Source of the DNA: Phycomyces nitens
Lineage: Eukaryota; Mucoromycota; Mucoromycetes; Mucorales; Phycomycetaceae
Length of the DNA: 64,000 nt
Reading direction: 5' to 3'
Assembly: GCA_022702545.1 (NCBI GenBank)
Contig: JAHRBC010000003.1
Location: 5,952,001 to 6,016,000 of the forward strand
Each line of letters opens with the position of its first letter. The stretch's first letter is position 1. The notes beneath the pieces were generated by a model. That model did not search any database. It was not told where the DNA came from and was given only the letters and a program-made list of their open reading frames with translations. Positions 23,846 to 34,394 of this stretch are shown in pieces. The position numbers were made by a program, and so were the translations under genes.

Positions 23846-25356
23846 ATGAGAATCCCATCTGGCTGTTCAAAGCTCGAGAGAGCAGACATCATTGACAGAG
23901 TAAAGGGAATGATCTTTGGTAAGATTCAATTGATATTTTCTGCTCACCTGGAACCCAATTGAAACTCGCAGCAATGATACTAATCCAATCATCATATATC
24001 GTGAACAGGCGCTATCCTTGGTGACAGTCTTGGATTGGCTACCGAAGGAATGACAAGAGAACAAGTCCAAAAGGCGTATTCAAATGGCCCTATTCGATTC
24101 GGAATGGACGATGACCAAGAAGCAACGGGCGTTAATTTTGTCAGAGATACCTTTCGTGCTCTTTTTGATGAAAAGTAATTGGAATCTATTTTAGATTTAT
24201 TGAAGATCTACAGTCGCTAATTTAATGCCCATTACCATTTGTTAGTGATTTTGGAGATGACGCTGAACAGCAACTCCTCATCTTATTCTCAATTCAAGAG
24301 AACCGGGGAACCTTTAATTATAAGGACTACGCCGCACGTCTTCATAACTATAGCAACCGAGGCATGCGAGGCTTAGACAAACAACCACTCGGAATCAAAT
24401 CGACTACCAAATCTGTACTTTCCCGGTCTCATTTTCTCGATAGTCCAGTAAGTGTAGTCTTGTTATTTTAGCTTATCGATATTCATAAAAACCAGCATCG
24501 TACAGCAGTAGAAGTATGGCGAACAGAGATAGACACTCGTCATGACAGTGGTTCCTTGGTTCGCGCAGCAATTCTGGGTATACCAAAATTCTGGGATGGC
24601 ACAACAGTGATTCAGAACTCGGCTGAATGTTGTCGTATTACCCACCCTGATCCTCGTTCTATTATATCCTCTATTATTGTGTCTACAATCGCAGCAAGGT
24701 AAGAATTCCAAGACTCACTAATAATAAAGAGGCATTTGGCACTAATCCATCTACTGACATTTTCTAGAATGTTGCGTGGACAGGACCTCGAGATAGAAAC
24801 ATTGGGCTCTAGTCAACCCTCACCTTTACCATCACCTCTATTGTCAAAACCTAATCGACTATCTCAACTGTCACCATCATCACCACGCTGGATCGACACA
24901 CTCGAGACCGATCGTGTATTTATGTCGCTTGTCAAGGCAGTGATTGACACCAATAAGCGTATCCTTACTGCCCCTAATACCGACCCACTATTCCAAACAC
25001 CAGAAACAGACGTGAAGCGAATGGAGGAGTACTATGAACAGCTGATGGACTGCTGCTACCAAGAGCCTCTTCAATTTTCAACACACTTGCATGAATCTCA
25101 TGTTTTCTCTTGCCTGGGAAGAGCCAGCTATGCATTTACGCGTGTGATTCCAAAGGGCAGTGAGACCGAGTACTTTAAGCGGCTGTTGATGGATATTGTT
25201 ATGCAGGGTGGACACGCAGACTCAAATGGATCGGTTGCAGGTGCCTTGCTTGGACTGCGGATTGGATATAGTTGTCTTCCAAGTGAATGGGTGGTTGGAC
25301 TCAAGAGATGGGAATGGTTAGAGGACAGAATTGAGGAGTTTTGTGAAATGCTCTAA
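23846..25356 (+). CDS. ADP-ribosylglycohydrolase family (DraG/ARH-like) protein
   Basis: Five exons: 23846-23918, 24009-24174, 24246-24447, 24496-24698 and 24768-25356. They total 1233 nt, 410 residues. The N terminus RVKGMIFGAILGDSLGLATEG is the family opening (RxxGxxxGxxxGDxxG). After that come DFGDDAEQQLLILFS at the place of the usual TDDT metal motif, DSGSLVRAAILGIP in mid-protein, and GGHADSNGSVAGALLG near the C terminus, at the place of the usual GGDxDT motif. The family removes ADP-ribose from proteins or related substrates using two Mg ions. Here the TDDT Thr is Gly and the first Asp of GGDxD is His, so metal binding may be changed or lost. An insertion near GMDDDQEATG and a Pro/Ser-rich loop (SSQPSPLPSPLLSK) are extra. 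The fold call is strong; activity is uncertain. Confidence 0.85.
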
Positions 25357-28186
25357 ACAAAATTCCCAATCTGCCCCACGAACGTATATGTATATATACA
25401 TACAACATATACACACACACACTCTTACACGTTATGCCATTTGCTTTACTTCACTCCTTAATTTTCATTTTTCTCTTTTATTTCATCCTTTCTGCCGCAA
25501 GAACCTGCTATTATTTTTTTAATATTGTTATTAATATCTTTATTACTTATACATATCTATATATATATATGACATGCCTTTCCTCTTTTCTTTTCTTTTC
25601 CTTTCTAGTCCATCTAATGCATATTAGTATAATTTATTATTATTATTTACAGCAAAAAGTATTTGAAAATATGCAAAAACTGTCTGAAAATTTATAAACA
25701 TATTTCTACTTTTATGTACAGAAAACATAAAATTTGAAACATTAGAGTCGGGTATTAGAATATAAAGAGCCGTTTCATTAATACGGTAGGCGATTAAAAA
25801 GTAGCTATGATTCTTACTGAATACACCCAAATACAAGGTTTCAGTTGTGAATGCCAAGTACGAGATTCTTGGCTATCAATATAGGGCAAATGTAGATTAT
25901 GTAGAGAATAAATAAAATACTCCATGAGAAAGATTATATGAGCATAATACTGATTGAGAACTTATTTTTTATTTTTTATATTTATTTCTATTTTAAAAAA
26001 TGTGTATTGCTGACAAATATGAAAAGGTATAGTACCAAGTCTATCCGCCTAACACACAAATATTCCGGCACTGCTGAATATATTAAGCCATTCAATCGCA
26101 TTCTTACGCAATTCCTCGGTTTATACTATGTATTAAATAAAAATCACCTTGTAACTTGAGCTGCAATTGCCTTTTAATAAAAAAGAAATATCCATCATAC
26201 GAATCTTTGTTACATGTCAAACAAAATTCGATTGAACCAATTAAATCAAATTATATAAAAAGAGACATCCCAGTCAAACGTTTGACTTTTTTTTTTTTTT
26301 TTTTTACAGCGGATATCAAAACGTATTTGTGTTTATGAGGGCTTGGCAAGTAATTATACTATATGTGTATAAACACACACACACACGCGCACGTAAAAGA
26401 AGACATTTTCCTATAGCCCTTTGTCCATGGTTTTAGAACTGGTCAACATAGTCATTCTTATTGTTATTGTTATTATAGTTTTTTTGGTTTTTGGTTTGAA
26501 ACAGTGCTATTAATAATATTAACAGTAATGACAGCAGTGACAGTAATGACAGTTATAAATAAATTAAAATATTAATACATTTTTGGCGTAAAAGTAAGAA
26601 TAATAATAAACAAGGTATTTTTGTGTATCGATGCCGTAAAGCAGGATCTTCTTTAATAATTTCTATAAAATTTTTTTTGCTTCTTTTAATTTGATTTATA
26701 TCGCATTTCCTTATAGAGGTAGTCTAGCAAAGTCTGACAATTTTCATGCTGTTTATAGTAATTGTCTGTATTGCACAGAGGGAACACAGTAAAATGAAAT
26801 CACACACTTTACATATATAGAATTCGCTTAAACTTGGGATTCGTTGATTTTATTTTTACATTCTAGTCATATGTTTATAGTTATTTTTGTTATAACAGAT
26901 GATCAATATTTATCGCTGCCAAGTCTGTGTTTAGACAGTAGGAAAAAAAAGAAACACACATTATTTCTTGATCTGACTTGTTGCCTCGTTTTCGATGGCT
27001 TTAACTCAATCAATGTATCTTACGCCTGTTTTGAATTCAAGAAACACTATTATTAAACTTAATAATTATATTTACAATATGTACAGAACTTGATGATGTT
27101 TGCTTGAAAAAAATTAATTCAATTGAACTATAAACCAGAAAGATATCTTTATTTATTTGTAAAGTATACATAATGTGTGTAAATATGTATGTACAAAATG
27201 TTTTTTGCTTAATTAATATCAATAAAGAAAATCATCAGTACATTCTGTATCCTTCTTTACCTTGAGTAGTCTATTGTGCACGTACCTTTGTGGCAAACAA
27301 GGTGCTGATCGGATATCACACCAGACAAGGAAATATTGCGGTGTGCTTGTACAACCTTGGCTTGGTATAATAGCCATCAAACTAGTATATAAAAAATGTG
27401 AAAATATGGGCAGATGGTAAAGCAGATATCAAGGGAGAAGAATCTCAAGGAGAAAAGTCAAGATTGGAAAAGAGGGGGCCAGGAAAGGTGCCCATTATCT
27501 CGAGCTGACTTCTGTAGGGTATATCCTAAATCAAGTATTGGACAAATAAATAAAAGATCTAGGCGATCCCTTTCACAAGAAATGAACCCTGATTTCAACT
27601 CAAATGATTATCACTCCTAGTGTTCTAGAAGACAGTGATAAGCATGCAACTTTTTATTGTAAAAAAATACTTCTTTTTTTTATTTACTTCTCAATAGAAG
27701 GATATCTATTATACTTTGCATAGCTTGATGATTTCTGATGATGTTAATAAAAAATTATATACATGTACATAATGCCTTTGCACCAGTAAAAATAATGAGG
27801 AGTCTGTCTAGTTTCAGGAATTATTGGTGAGAAACGATTTTCGGCCGAAATCCTCAGTGTATGCACCAAGATACATTTTTAGCAAATGTGGTGTGGTAGG
27901 CTGTGGCTGGTAGGAGAAAGGAATGATAGAAAATCAAGCCATAAGAAAATAGAGATTCTTGCTTTCACAAAGAACGAACAAAAAAAAACACCAGGTAGAT
28001 TGAAGAATATTGTGCAAAAAGGAAATAAGGGGCAAGCTAATTTGGTTAACATGAGTAAATAATCTATGTGTGAAAGAGAAAAACAGAGAATATATGTGTG
28101 TATATGTGTGTATATACATTCTGTTTTTATTCGCCCTGATATTCGGTCATGGCAGCAATTGCCAAACGGAGGACTGAGCCACTTTG

Positions 28187-28201
28187 GTAACCCAGGGTAA
28201 C
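28187..28201. promoter_or_regulatory. perfect X-box (RFX consensus)
   Basis: GTAACCCAGGGTAAC fits GTNRCC-N3-RGYAAC exactly and is close to a perfect inverted repeat. It lies about 790 bp upstream of the ATG at 28994. Confidence 0.45.
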
Positions 28202-28364
28202 CATTTTTTTTTACGAAAAAAAAAACTTAAATATTATACAATATCTTATTGTCTTGGATAGTATATATTGATATGCACAAGAATTTAGAATATTAACAAT
28301 ATATATATATATACTGTTCTCTAGAAATTAAATAAATTTACGCGTCGATCAATTTATTTAATTT

Positions 28365-28378
28365 ATCGCCATGGCAAC
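28365..28378. promoter_or_regulatory. X-box-like site
   Basis: ATCGCCATGGCAAC: the second half CCATGGCAAC is identical to the palindromic X-box GTTGCCATGGCAAC, while the first bases deviate. It lies 180 bp from the perfect X-box at 28187. Confidence 0.35.
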
Positions 28379-28419
28379 CATTATTGGCATGAATAGACAT
28401 TTGTAAATGTACCTGAATT

Positions 28420-28433
28420 GTTGCTATGGAAAC
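28420..28433. promoter_or_regulatory. X-box-like site
   Basis: GTTGCTATGGAAAC matches 12 of 14 positions of GTTGCCATGGCAAC. It is the third such site within 250 bp. Confidence 0.4.
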
Positions 28434-28993
28434 AAGTGTTGTTTATGTGGATCATTGGTGTGTAACAAGAAACAGCAATGTAGTTACGGCCGATTGACTG
28501 GATCTGGAAGGATGACAAGATTCAAACTTCAGGCTATTGTGTATCCATAACGCCGTCTGACTTACGGGATGATCCGCCCCTCTCCTCTTCCTGCTAGTTT
28601 CACAGAGTCTAAAAACAAACACCGCCTACTATGCCAATCGCAATCTTCGTTTCTGTCTATTTTCGATTTTTATTTTTATTTTTACTCACCAGTGTTTTGA
28701 TTTAGCACACAATTAATAAAAATCACTAGTGGCTAATTTGGGAATTCTGCCATATGCGCCACAAGTTTATTATTTGAGTGCGACTGTGGCGCTGCCAATC
28801 TTTCTTGCTATAATCATTTTTGTCCCTGTAGCAAGTCAACAAAGCGGGATAAATTTAGGATTCAAATGTGACAGTTATAAAAGCTTATTAGAATCCAAAG
28901 TGATCTTCCTTATTCCTACATCTCTTTCTCTCTTACTCTCAATACCTTTAAAGACTCAAGCTACAACTATTAGTTTCTCATTGTCACATTCTT

Positions 28994-30103
28994 ATGTATC
29001 ATCCTACTTTTTGGAGCGACCAAGATCTCGGTTTATCGTCAGATACATCACCGTCTTCAACAGCGACAATTCCATTGTCTCCAATAATTACAACGCCACT
29101 GGGCTCACACCCATTTACGCACCAACCAACCTATTCTGACCCTACTCTCAATCTTCTCTACTCTCATTATCTGACAATGGAGACCCAACCGTGTTCAGCA
29201 TCATGGGCACCGCAGCCAACCTTTGCTTCTTTGCCCTCGGTTCATATAACGCCTGCCCCATCTGCTGGTCCATCTTACGAATATAACGAACCTTTAAATT
29301 CGCCCCCATTATCCTTCCCAGAAATCTCAGCCCCACTATCTTCCTTTTTCTACTCAGAGTCCTGTCAAGGACCATCGCCAATTATGACCAGAAGTCTCGA
29401 CATCCCAGTCAGATCGTCCAAACCACCAACCAAAAACGCCAAACAAAAGGGAAATGCCCGGACCAGAACCCACAAACGAACAAAGACATCCGAGTCCTTG
29501 CCAAGCCTGCCTTCGACCGAAGCCCGACGAATTGGAGCCAAATGCCCACAGGTCGGCGAAGATCAAACCCCAGGAGGTCCAAAGAACCGATCGGTAGATG
29601 GACTGGAGACCGAATTGGCATTCCTCAGGGACGAGACGGTTTCGATTGTCATTGTCATGGACTCATTGCGAAATGCGTTCCTCGCCAGCACGTCTGAAGA
29701 CCCACTAGCCGAGCCCAATGGACCCATCTCGATCTTGACAGCAAGCCCCGAACAACCAGCTCACCCGAGTCCAATGATGATGACAGGGACAGGGGGATCG
29801 GCTGCAGAGAGTTTTGGGCGGTTGACATACACTCCTGATATGGACAAAGAGGTTCAGACGGCATACGATGAACTGTCGAGCCAAGTTAAACAGTTGGAAA
29901 AAAAGGTTTCAAAGTTGGAAGAACAAGTCAAGGCCCATAGTTCTCCCGGCCGATTGAAACGAGTACACGAAAACATGGGCGACAACCAAGAGGGCTCCTC
30001 ATCCATGGCCACTTCGCCAACTGCACCTTTGGCCAGTTCCAAAAGGCACAAACCACCTCTTGGAAATAGCGGACTTGGAGGCTCACAACCCCGACGTGTT
30101 TAA
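28994..30103 (+). CDS. unknown disordered nuclear-type protein with short coiled coil
   Basis: A 369-residue intronless frame. The N-terminal 140 residues are rich in Ser, Thr and Pro. A basic stretch, KPPTKNAKQKGNARTRTHKR, at about residues 147-166 resembles a nuclear localisation signal. A conserved-looking helix follows (LETELAFLRDETVSIVIVMD, about 204-223). Near residues 285-310 a heptad-like helix, ELSSQVKQLEKKVSKLEEQV, could form a coiled coil. The C terminus is basic and Ser-rich (SSKRHKPPLG). No catalytic domain is seen. The features suggest a transcription-related or scaffold protein, which is inference. An upstream non-coding exon is possible. Base composition is far less AT-rich than the flanks, which supports coding. 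Confidence 0.75.
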   Translation: MYHPTFWSDQDLGLSSDTSPSSTATIPLSPIITTPLGSHPFTHQPTYSDPTLNLLYSHYLTMETQPCSASWAPQPTFASLPSVHITPAPSAGPSYEYNEPLNSPPLSFPEISAPLSSFFYSESCQGPSPIMTRSLDIPVRSSKPPTKNAKQKGNARTRTHKRTKTSESLPSLPSTEARRIGAKCPQVGEDQTPGGPKNRSVDGLETELAFLRDETVSIVIVMDSLRNAFLASTSEDPLAEPNGPISILTASPEQPAHPSPMMMTGTGGSAAESFGRLTYTPDMDKEVQTAYDELSSQVKQLEKKVSKLEEQVKAHSSPGRLKRVHENMGDNQEGSSSMATSPTAPLASSKRHKPPLGNSGLGGSQPRRV

Positions 30104-31130
30104 GACAACGACGCATTTGTATATATGTTTCTATTGTAAAAAAAGCCAGGCGACAATGGATCCCATCACACCCATATGAAGAAAATCAAAAATCAACAAA
30201 AAATCAGCAAAATATAAAAAAATCAACAAACAAATCAACAATTACATATGTTGGTCAAAGAGGTCGCGTCTTTTTGTAATTCTAGCTCCAATTGTGTGTC
30301 TCATGCTTTTCATCTATACGCCCATGCCAGTCCAGCCAAGTTAATCACTTGAACCCAGCCAAAGAAGAAGAAAAAAACAACAAGTCAGAAGAATGATCGA
30401 GTGGTGGAGCCCGTTTTATATGTGTATACATTTTATGTATATATATTTCATGCCCTAATTTAATATCCGTCAGTGACGATATCAAACTAACCAGAAAGCA
30501 GTAACAGAAAGAAGTTCGTTTATTTATTTTATCATCATCATCATTCATTTATCCACAAACATAAAAGAGGCAAAGGGAGGGAGGGGTTGGGAGGTTAAAG
30601 AGGTATGAAGCTGTGTATTTTTGAGGCTGGTATTGATAATGATATTTCTTTTCTTTTCTTTTATTTTTCTTTGTAAACTATTTTTCTTTATGCATTCGCC
30701 TTGCAATATTTCTTATTTCATCAATTGTTTATTATTATTAATTGTTATTACTATTATTCTTATTCTTATTTATCATTAATGTCATTGTTATTATTTATAA
30801 AAATATATACATATATTTAAACACATCTATCTATTGTCAAGGTTGTTTCTGTTATACATGGCACGTGAATGTGCGATGGTGGCCGGCCATTTTGTGTGCG
30901 CAAAAGAGAAATAGAGAGAAAGAGAGGGGTAAACATGGTCCCTTGCAAGCTAGCGATTTTACAATACAATTATACATTACCATAAATTAAAGGCGGGGAG
31001 ACCAGGATCAATCACAGCGATTTTCAAAATAATAAAAAAAACAACAACCCATCAAAAGTGAGCGCCCTTTTTTTTGTTACTCCACCCCTCAAAAAAAATC
31101 AACAACTCCCCACTCTTTCTTCAATTTAGC
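30104..31130. other. intergenic, promoter region of SDH1
   Basis: AT-rich kilobase with pyrimidine-rich tracts near 30645-30690. A CACGTG E-box at about 30862-30867 sits 265 bp upstream of the SDH1 ATG. No gene seen. Confidence 0.4.
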
Positions 31131-31438
31131 ATGTTGAAGTTGTTGCAATCTGCGTCACCAGCAGTGGTAATTACTCTTTAACGTAAAAGACATACTCTTA
31201 TTAATCCCTTGCAACTCCATTCAATTCAATAGTCGCGTGCCTCCCGTAAGTCATTTATTAACAATTCAACGTTTGGCCTCTAATGCATTTTACAGGCACT
31301 GCCACTGGTCGTATGGCTATCCGTGGTCTCCACGCTGCCAAGCCTGCCATGCAAGTCATGTCCACCAACCCTCTCCGTGCCACCGAGGCTTCGGTAACTC
31401 AATAAAGAAACGATTAGTAGCCGAGGAAGTAACTAACC

Positions 31439-31479
<41 letters not shown>

Positions 31480-33398
31480 GGCTCCATTGCAAGCAAGTAC
31501 CCCATCATTGACCACGAGTACGACGCTGTTGTTGTTGGTGCCGGTGGTGCTGGTCTGCGTGCTGCCTTTGGTCTTGCTGAGGCTGGCCTGAACACCGCAT
31601 GTATCACAAAGCTCTTCCCCACTCGTTCCCACACCGTCGCTGCCCAGGTAACCCTCGCATAAAAAAAAATTATAATATTTAAAATCTAAACCTGAATGTG
31701 CTAGGGTGGTATCAATGCTGCTCTTGGAAACATGACCGAAGATGACTGGAGATGGCACATGTACGATACCGTCAAGGGTTCTGACTGGCTTGGTGACCAG
31801 GATGCTATTCATTACATGTGTCGTGAAGCCCCCCACACTGTAGTAGAATTGGAACATTATGGTGTGCCATTTTCCCGTACCCCTGAAGGCAAGATCTACC
31901 AGCGTGCTTTTGGTGGTCAGAGTCTCAAGTATGGCAAGGGTGGACAGGCTTACCGCTGTGCTGCTGTCGCTGATCGTACCGGCCATGCTATTCTCCACAC
32001 CTTGTACGGCCAGTCTTTGCGCCACAACACAAACTTCTTTATCGAGTACTTTGCTCTCGATTTGATCATGGAGGATGGTGAGTGCAAGGGTGTCATTGCC
32101 CTCAACATGGAAGATGGTACTCTCCATCGTTTCCGCTCCCACAAGACCGTCCTTGCCACCGGTGGCTACGGTCGAGCCTACTTCTCTTGCACTTCTGCCC
32201 ACACCTGCACTGGTGACGGAAATGCCATGGTTGCTCGTGCTGGTCTCCCTCTCCAGGATCTTGAGTTTGTTCAGTTCCATCCCACTGGTATCTATGGTGC
32301 CGGTTGTCTCATTACCGAGGGTTCCCGCGGTGAGGGTGGTATCTTGATCAACTCTGCTGGTGAGCGTTTCATGGAGCGTTATGCCCCTACTGCCAAGGAT
32401 CTTGCTTCTCGTGATGTCGTTTCCCGTGCCATGACTGTCGAGATCAAGGAGGGTCGTGGTGTTGGACCCGAGAAGGATCACTGCTACTTGCAGCTCCACC
32501 ATTTGCCCCCAGCTGTCCTCCACGAGCGTCTTCCCGGTATCTCTGAGACCGCTGCCATTTTCGCTGGTGTCGATGTCACCAAGGAGCCCATTCCCGTTCT
32601 CCCCACCGTCCACTACAACATGGGTGGTATTCCCACTCGCTACACTGGTGAAGTCATCAAGGTTGATGCCGAGGGTAAGGACCACGTAGTCCCTGGTTTG
32701 TACGCTGCTGGTGAGGCCGCCTGTGTGTCCGTCCACGGTGCTAACCGTCTTGGTGCCAACTCCCTTTTGGACATTGTCGTCTTTGGACGCGCTGTTGCCC
32801 ACCACATTGCCGAGACTCTTGAGCCCAACACTCCCTTGAAGCCATTTGCTGCTGATGCTGGTTCCGAGACCATTGCCAACCTCGATAAGCTCAGAAATGC
32901 TGATGGTGGCAAGTCTACTGCCCAGATCCGTCTCCACATGCAAAAGGTTATGCAGTCTGATGCTGCCGTCTTCCGTACCCAGGAGACTCTCGATGAAGGT
33001 AAAGAAGCCACTCTTTCTTTCTTTTTAATTGACTTGCTAATTATTGTGTGTCAACAGGTGTTGTCAAGATTGACAAGGTCTTCCAGGAGTTCAAGGACGT
33101 CAAGGTCACTGACCGTGGCATGATCTGGAACACTGATCTCGTCGAGACCCTCGAGCTCCAGAACTTGTTGACCTGTGCCGCTCAGACCATGCACTCTGCT
33201 GCTGTCCGTACCGAGTCCCGTGGTGCCCATGCCCGCGATGACTTCCAGGACCGTGATGATGAAAAGTGGATGAAGCACACTCTCTCGTGGCAGGACCAGG
33301 AAACCGGTGAGGTCAAGTTGAGTTACCGTAGCGTCACCGACAAGACCTTGGATGAGGCTGAGTGCAAGCCCGTTCCTCCCTTTGCCCGTGTCTACTAA
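31131..33398 (+). CDS. SDH1: succinate dehydrogenase flavoprotein subunit, mitochondrial
   Basis: Six exons: 31131-31166, 31233-31245, 31296-31393, 31480-31647, 31705-32998 and 33058-33398. They total 1950 nt, 649 residues. This subunit oxidises succinate to fumarate in complex II on the matrix side of the inner mitochondrial membrane. The N terminus ([16 protein letters not shown]...) is basic and Ser-rich, as a mitochondrial presequence. The FAD Rossmann motif is [12 protein letters not shown]. The covalent-FAD His lies in SHTVAAQGG, split by the exon 4/5 intron. Substrate-site motifs include [18 protein letters not shown] and [12 protein letters not shown]. The C terminus ends RSVTDKTL...PPFARVY as in other SdhA proteins. 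Exon 2 is only 13 nt, and intron 3 carries a 34-T tract. Codon use is strongly biased to C-ending codons, as in highly expressed genes. Confidence 0.97.
31443..31476. repeat. 34-nt poly-T tract inside SDH1 intron 3
   Basis: An uninterrupted run of T directly before the AAG acceptor of the intron at 31394-31479. It doubles as the polypyrimidine tract. Its length is likely to vary between isolates and may be affected by sequencing error. Confidence 0.9.
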
Positions 33399-33789
33399 GT
33401 TGGTGTTTTTTTTTATAATTTCATTAATGAAAGTAACCCCCCTGCATTAAGAGAAAGGAAGCCAAATACATACAAACATACGAAAATAATCCCTCTTTAT
33501 AAAATATTGAAACAATGAATAAATCATAAAGAAGTGAAGTAAACCAAGAAGTATCCATCCGTACCACAGATGACATCGCCGCCCCATTTATTCTCCGATT
33601 TTAAATAGAGAGATAGGAGGGACGACGAGTCCAGGACGCGCAAGAATTAGGAAAAAGACTTGTGTATTTTAGAGAGGTTCCGCAGTTTTGGTCTTTTTCT
33701 ATATAAATATTAATTGTATAAATCTCTTGCGCCATCGCAGCTGATAAACTCTTTCCTTTTTTTTTAATTAAATAATAATAATAACCAAC
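33399..33789. other. intergenic between SDH1 and RUB1
   Basis: 391 bp with the SDH1 3' region and, at the right end, the short promoter of the NEDD8 gene. No gene seen. Confidence 0.4.
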
Positions 33790-34226
33790 ATGCTTATCAA
33801 AGTCAAGGTAAGATCTGCAGTTGGAATAATGCGAATCAGATTACTCATTATTCATTTTAGACTCTGACCGGAAAGGAGGTAACAAAAAAGAAAAAGAAAA
33901 CAATACAGATGAGCGTAATGTTCATCAGGACAATATAGATCGAGATTGATATCGAGCCCAATGACAAGATCTCACGCATCAAGGAGCGCGTAGAGGAGAA
34001 GGAAGGTATCCCACCACAACAGCAGCGTCTCATTTACACCGGCAAACAAATGTAAGCTTTTAATGATAGAAACATTTTTATATATATAAGAAAAAAGGAG
34101 GCTTTAGAATGTAATGTCCAACTCAAAATATGTGTATTCAGGACCGATGATGTGACAGCCAAGGAGTATCAGATTGTTGGCGGCTCAGTTTTGCATCTTG
34201 TGTTGGCCCTTCGTGGAGGCTATTAA
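33790..34226 (+). CDS. RUB1: NEDD8/RUB1 ubiquitin-like modifier
   Basis: Four exons: 33790-33807, 33861-33878, 33939-34051 and 34142-34226. They total 234 nt, 77 residues. The protein begins MLIKVKTLTGKEIEIDI and ends LVLALRGGY. The Ala in LALRGG separates NEDD8 from ubiquitin, which has Arg there. NEDD8 is activated by the Uba3/Ula1 E1 and Ubc12 and attached to cullins to switch on SCF-type ubiquitin ligases. Here only one residue (Tyr) follows the Gly-Gly, so maturation would remove a single residue. Exons 1 and 2 are both 18 nt. It is convergent with the multicopper oxidase gene, 168 bp away. Family call is firm. Confidence 0.96.
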
Positions 34227-34394
34227 GTCAAGTATATGGATATACATATAAAACAATAATAAAAGTATGTACATACGTACATATATATATATGTATATAT
34301 CTAGGTGTGGGTGGTATATTTATCTATGCATATGTATGGGGATGTATCTATGTATACATATATATAATATAATAATATATAATATGATATAATA

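Larger units (their letters stand above)
25357..28993. other. gene-poor AT-rich region
   Basis: 3.6 kb with poly-T (26289-26307), TA-rich and CA-rich tracts and no gene I can support. Short ORFs (for example 27414-27620) have no family resemblance. The right third contains three X-box-like sites and then the likely promoter of the gene at 28994. Confidence 0.4.

Noticed and set aside
31414..32943. A 509-codon minus-strand ORF over SDH1
   Set aside because: It is the antisense of SDH1; strong C-ending codon bias removes stops on the opposite strand, and part of it is a poly-Lys run from the poly-T tract.
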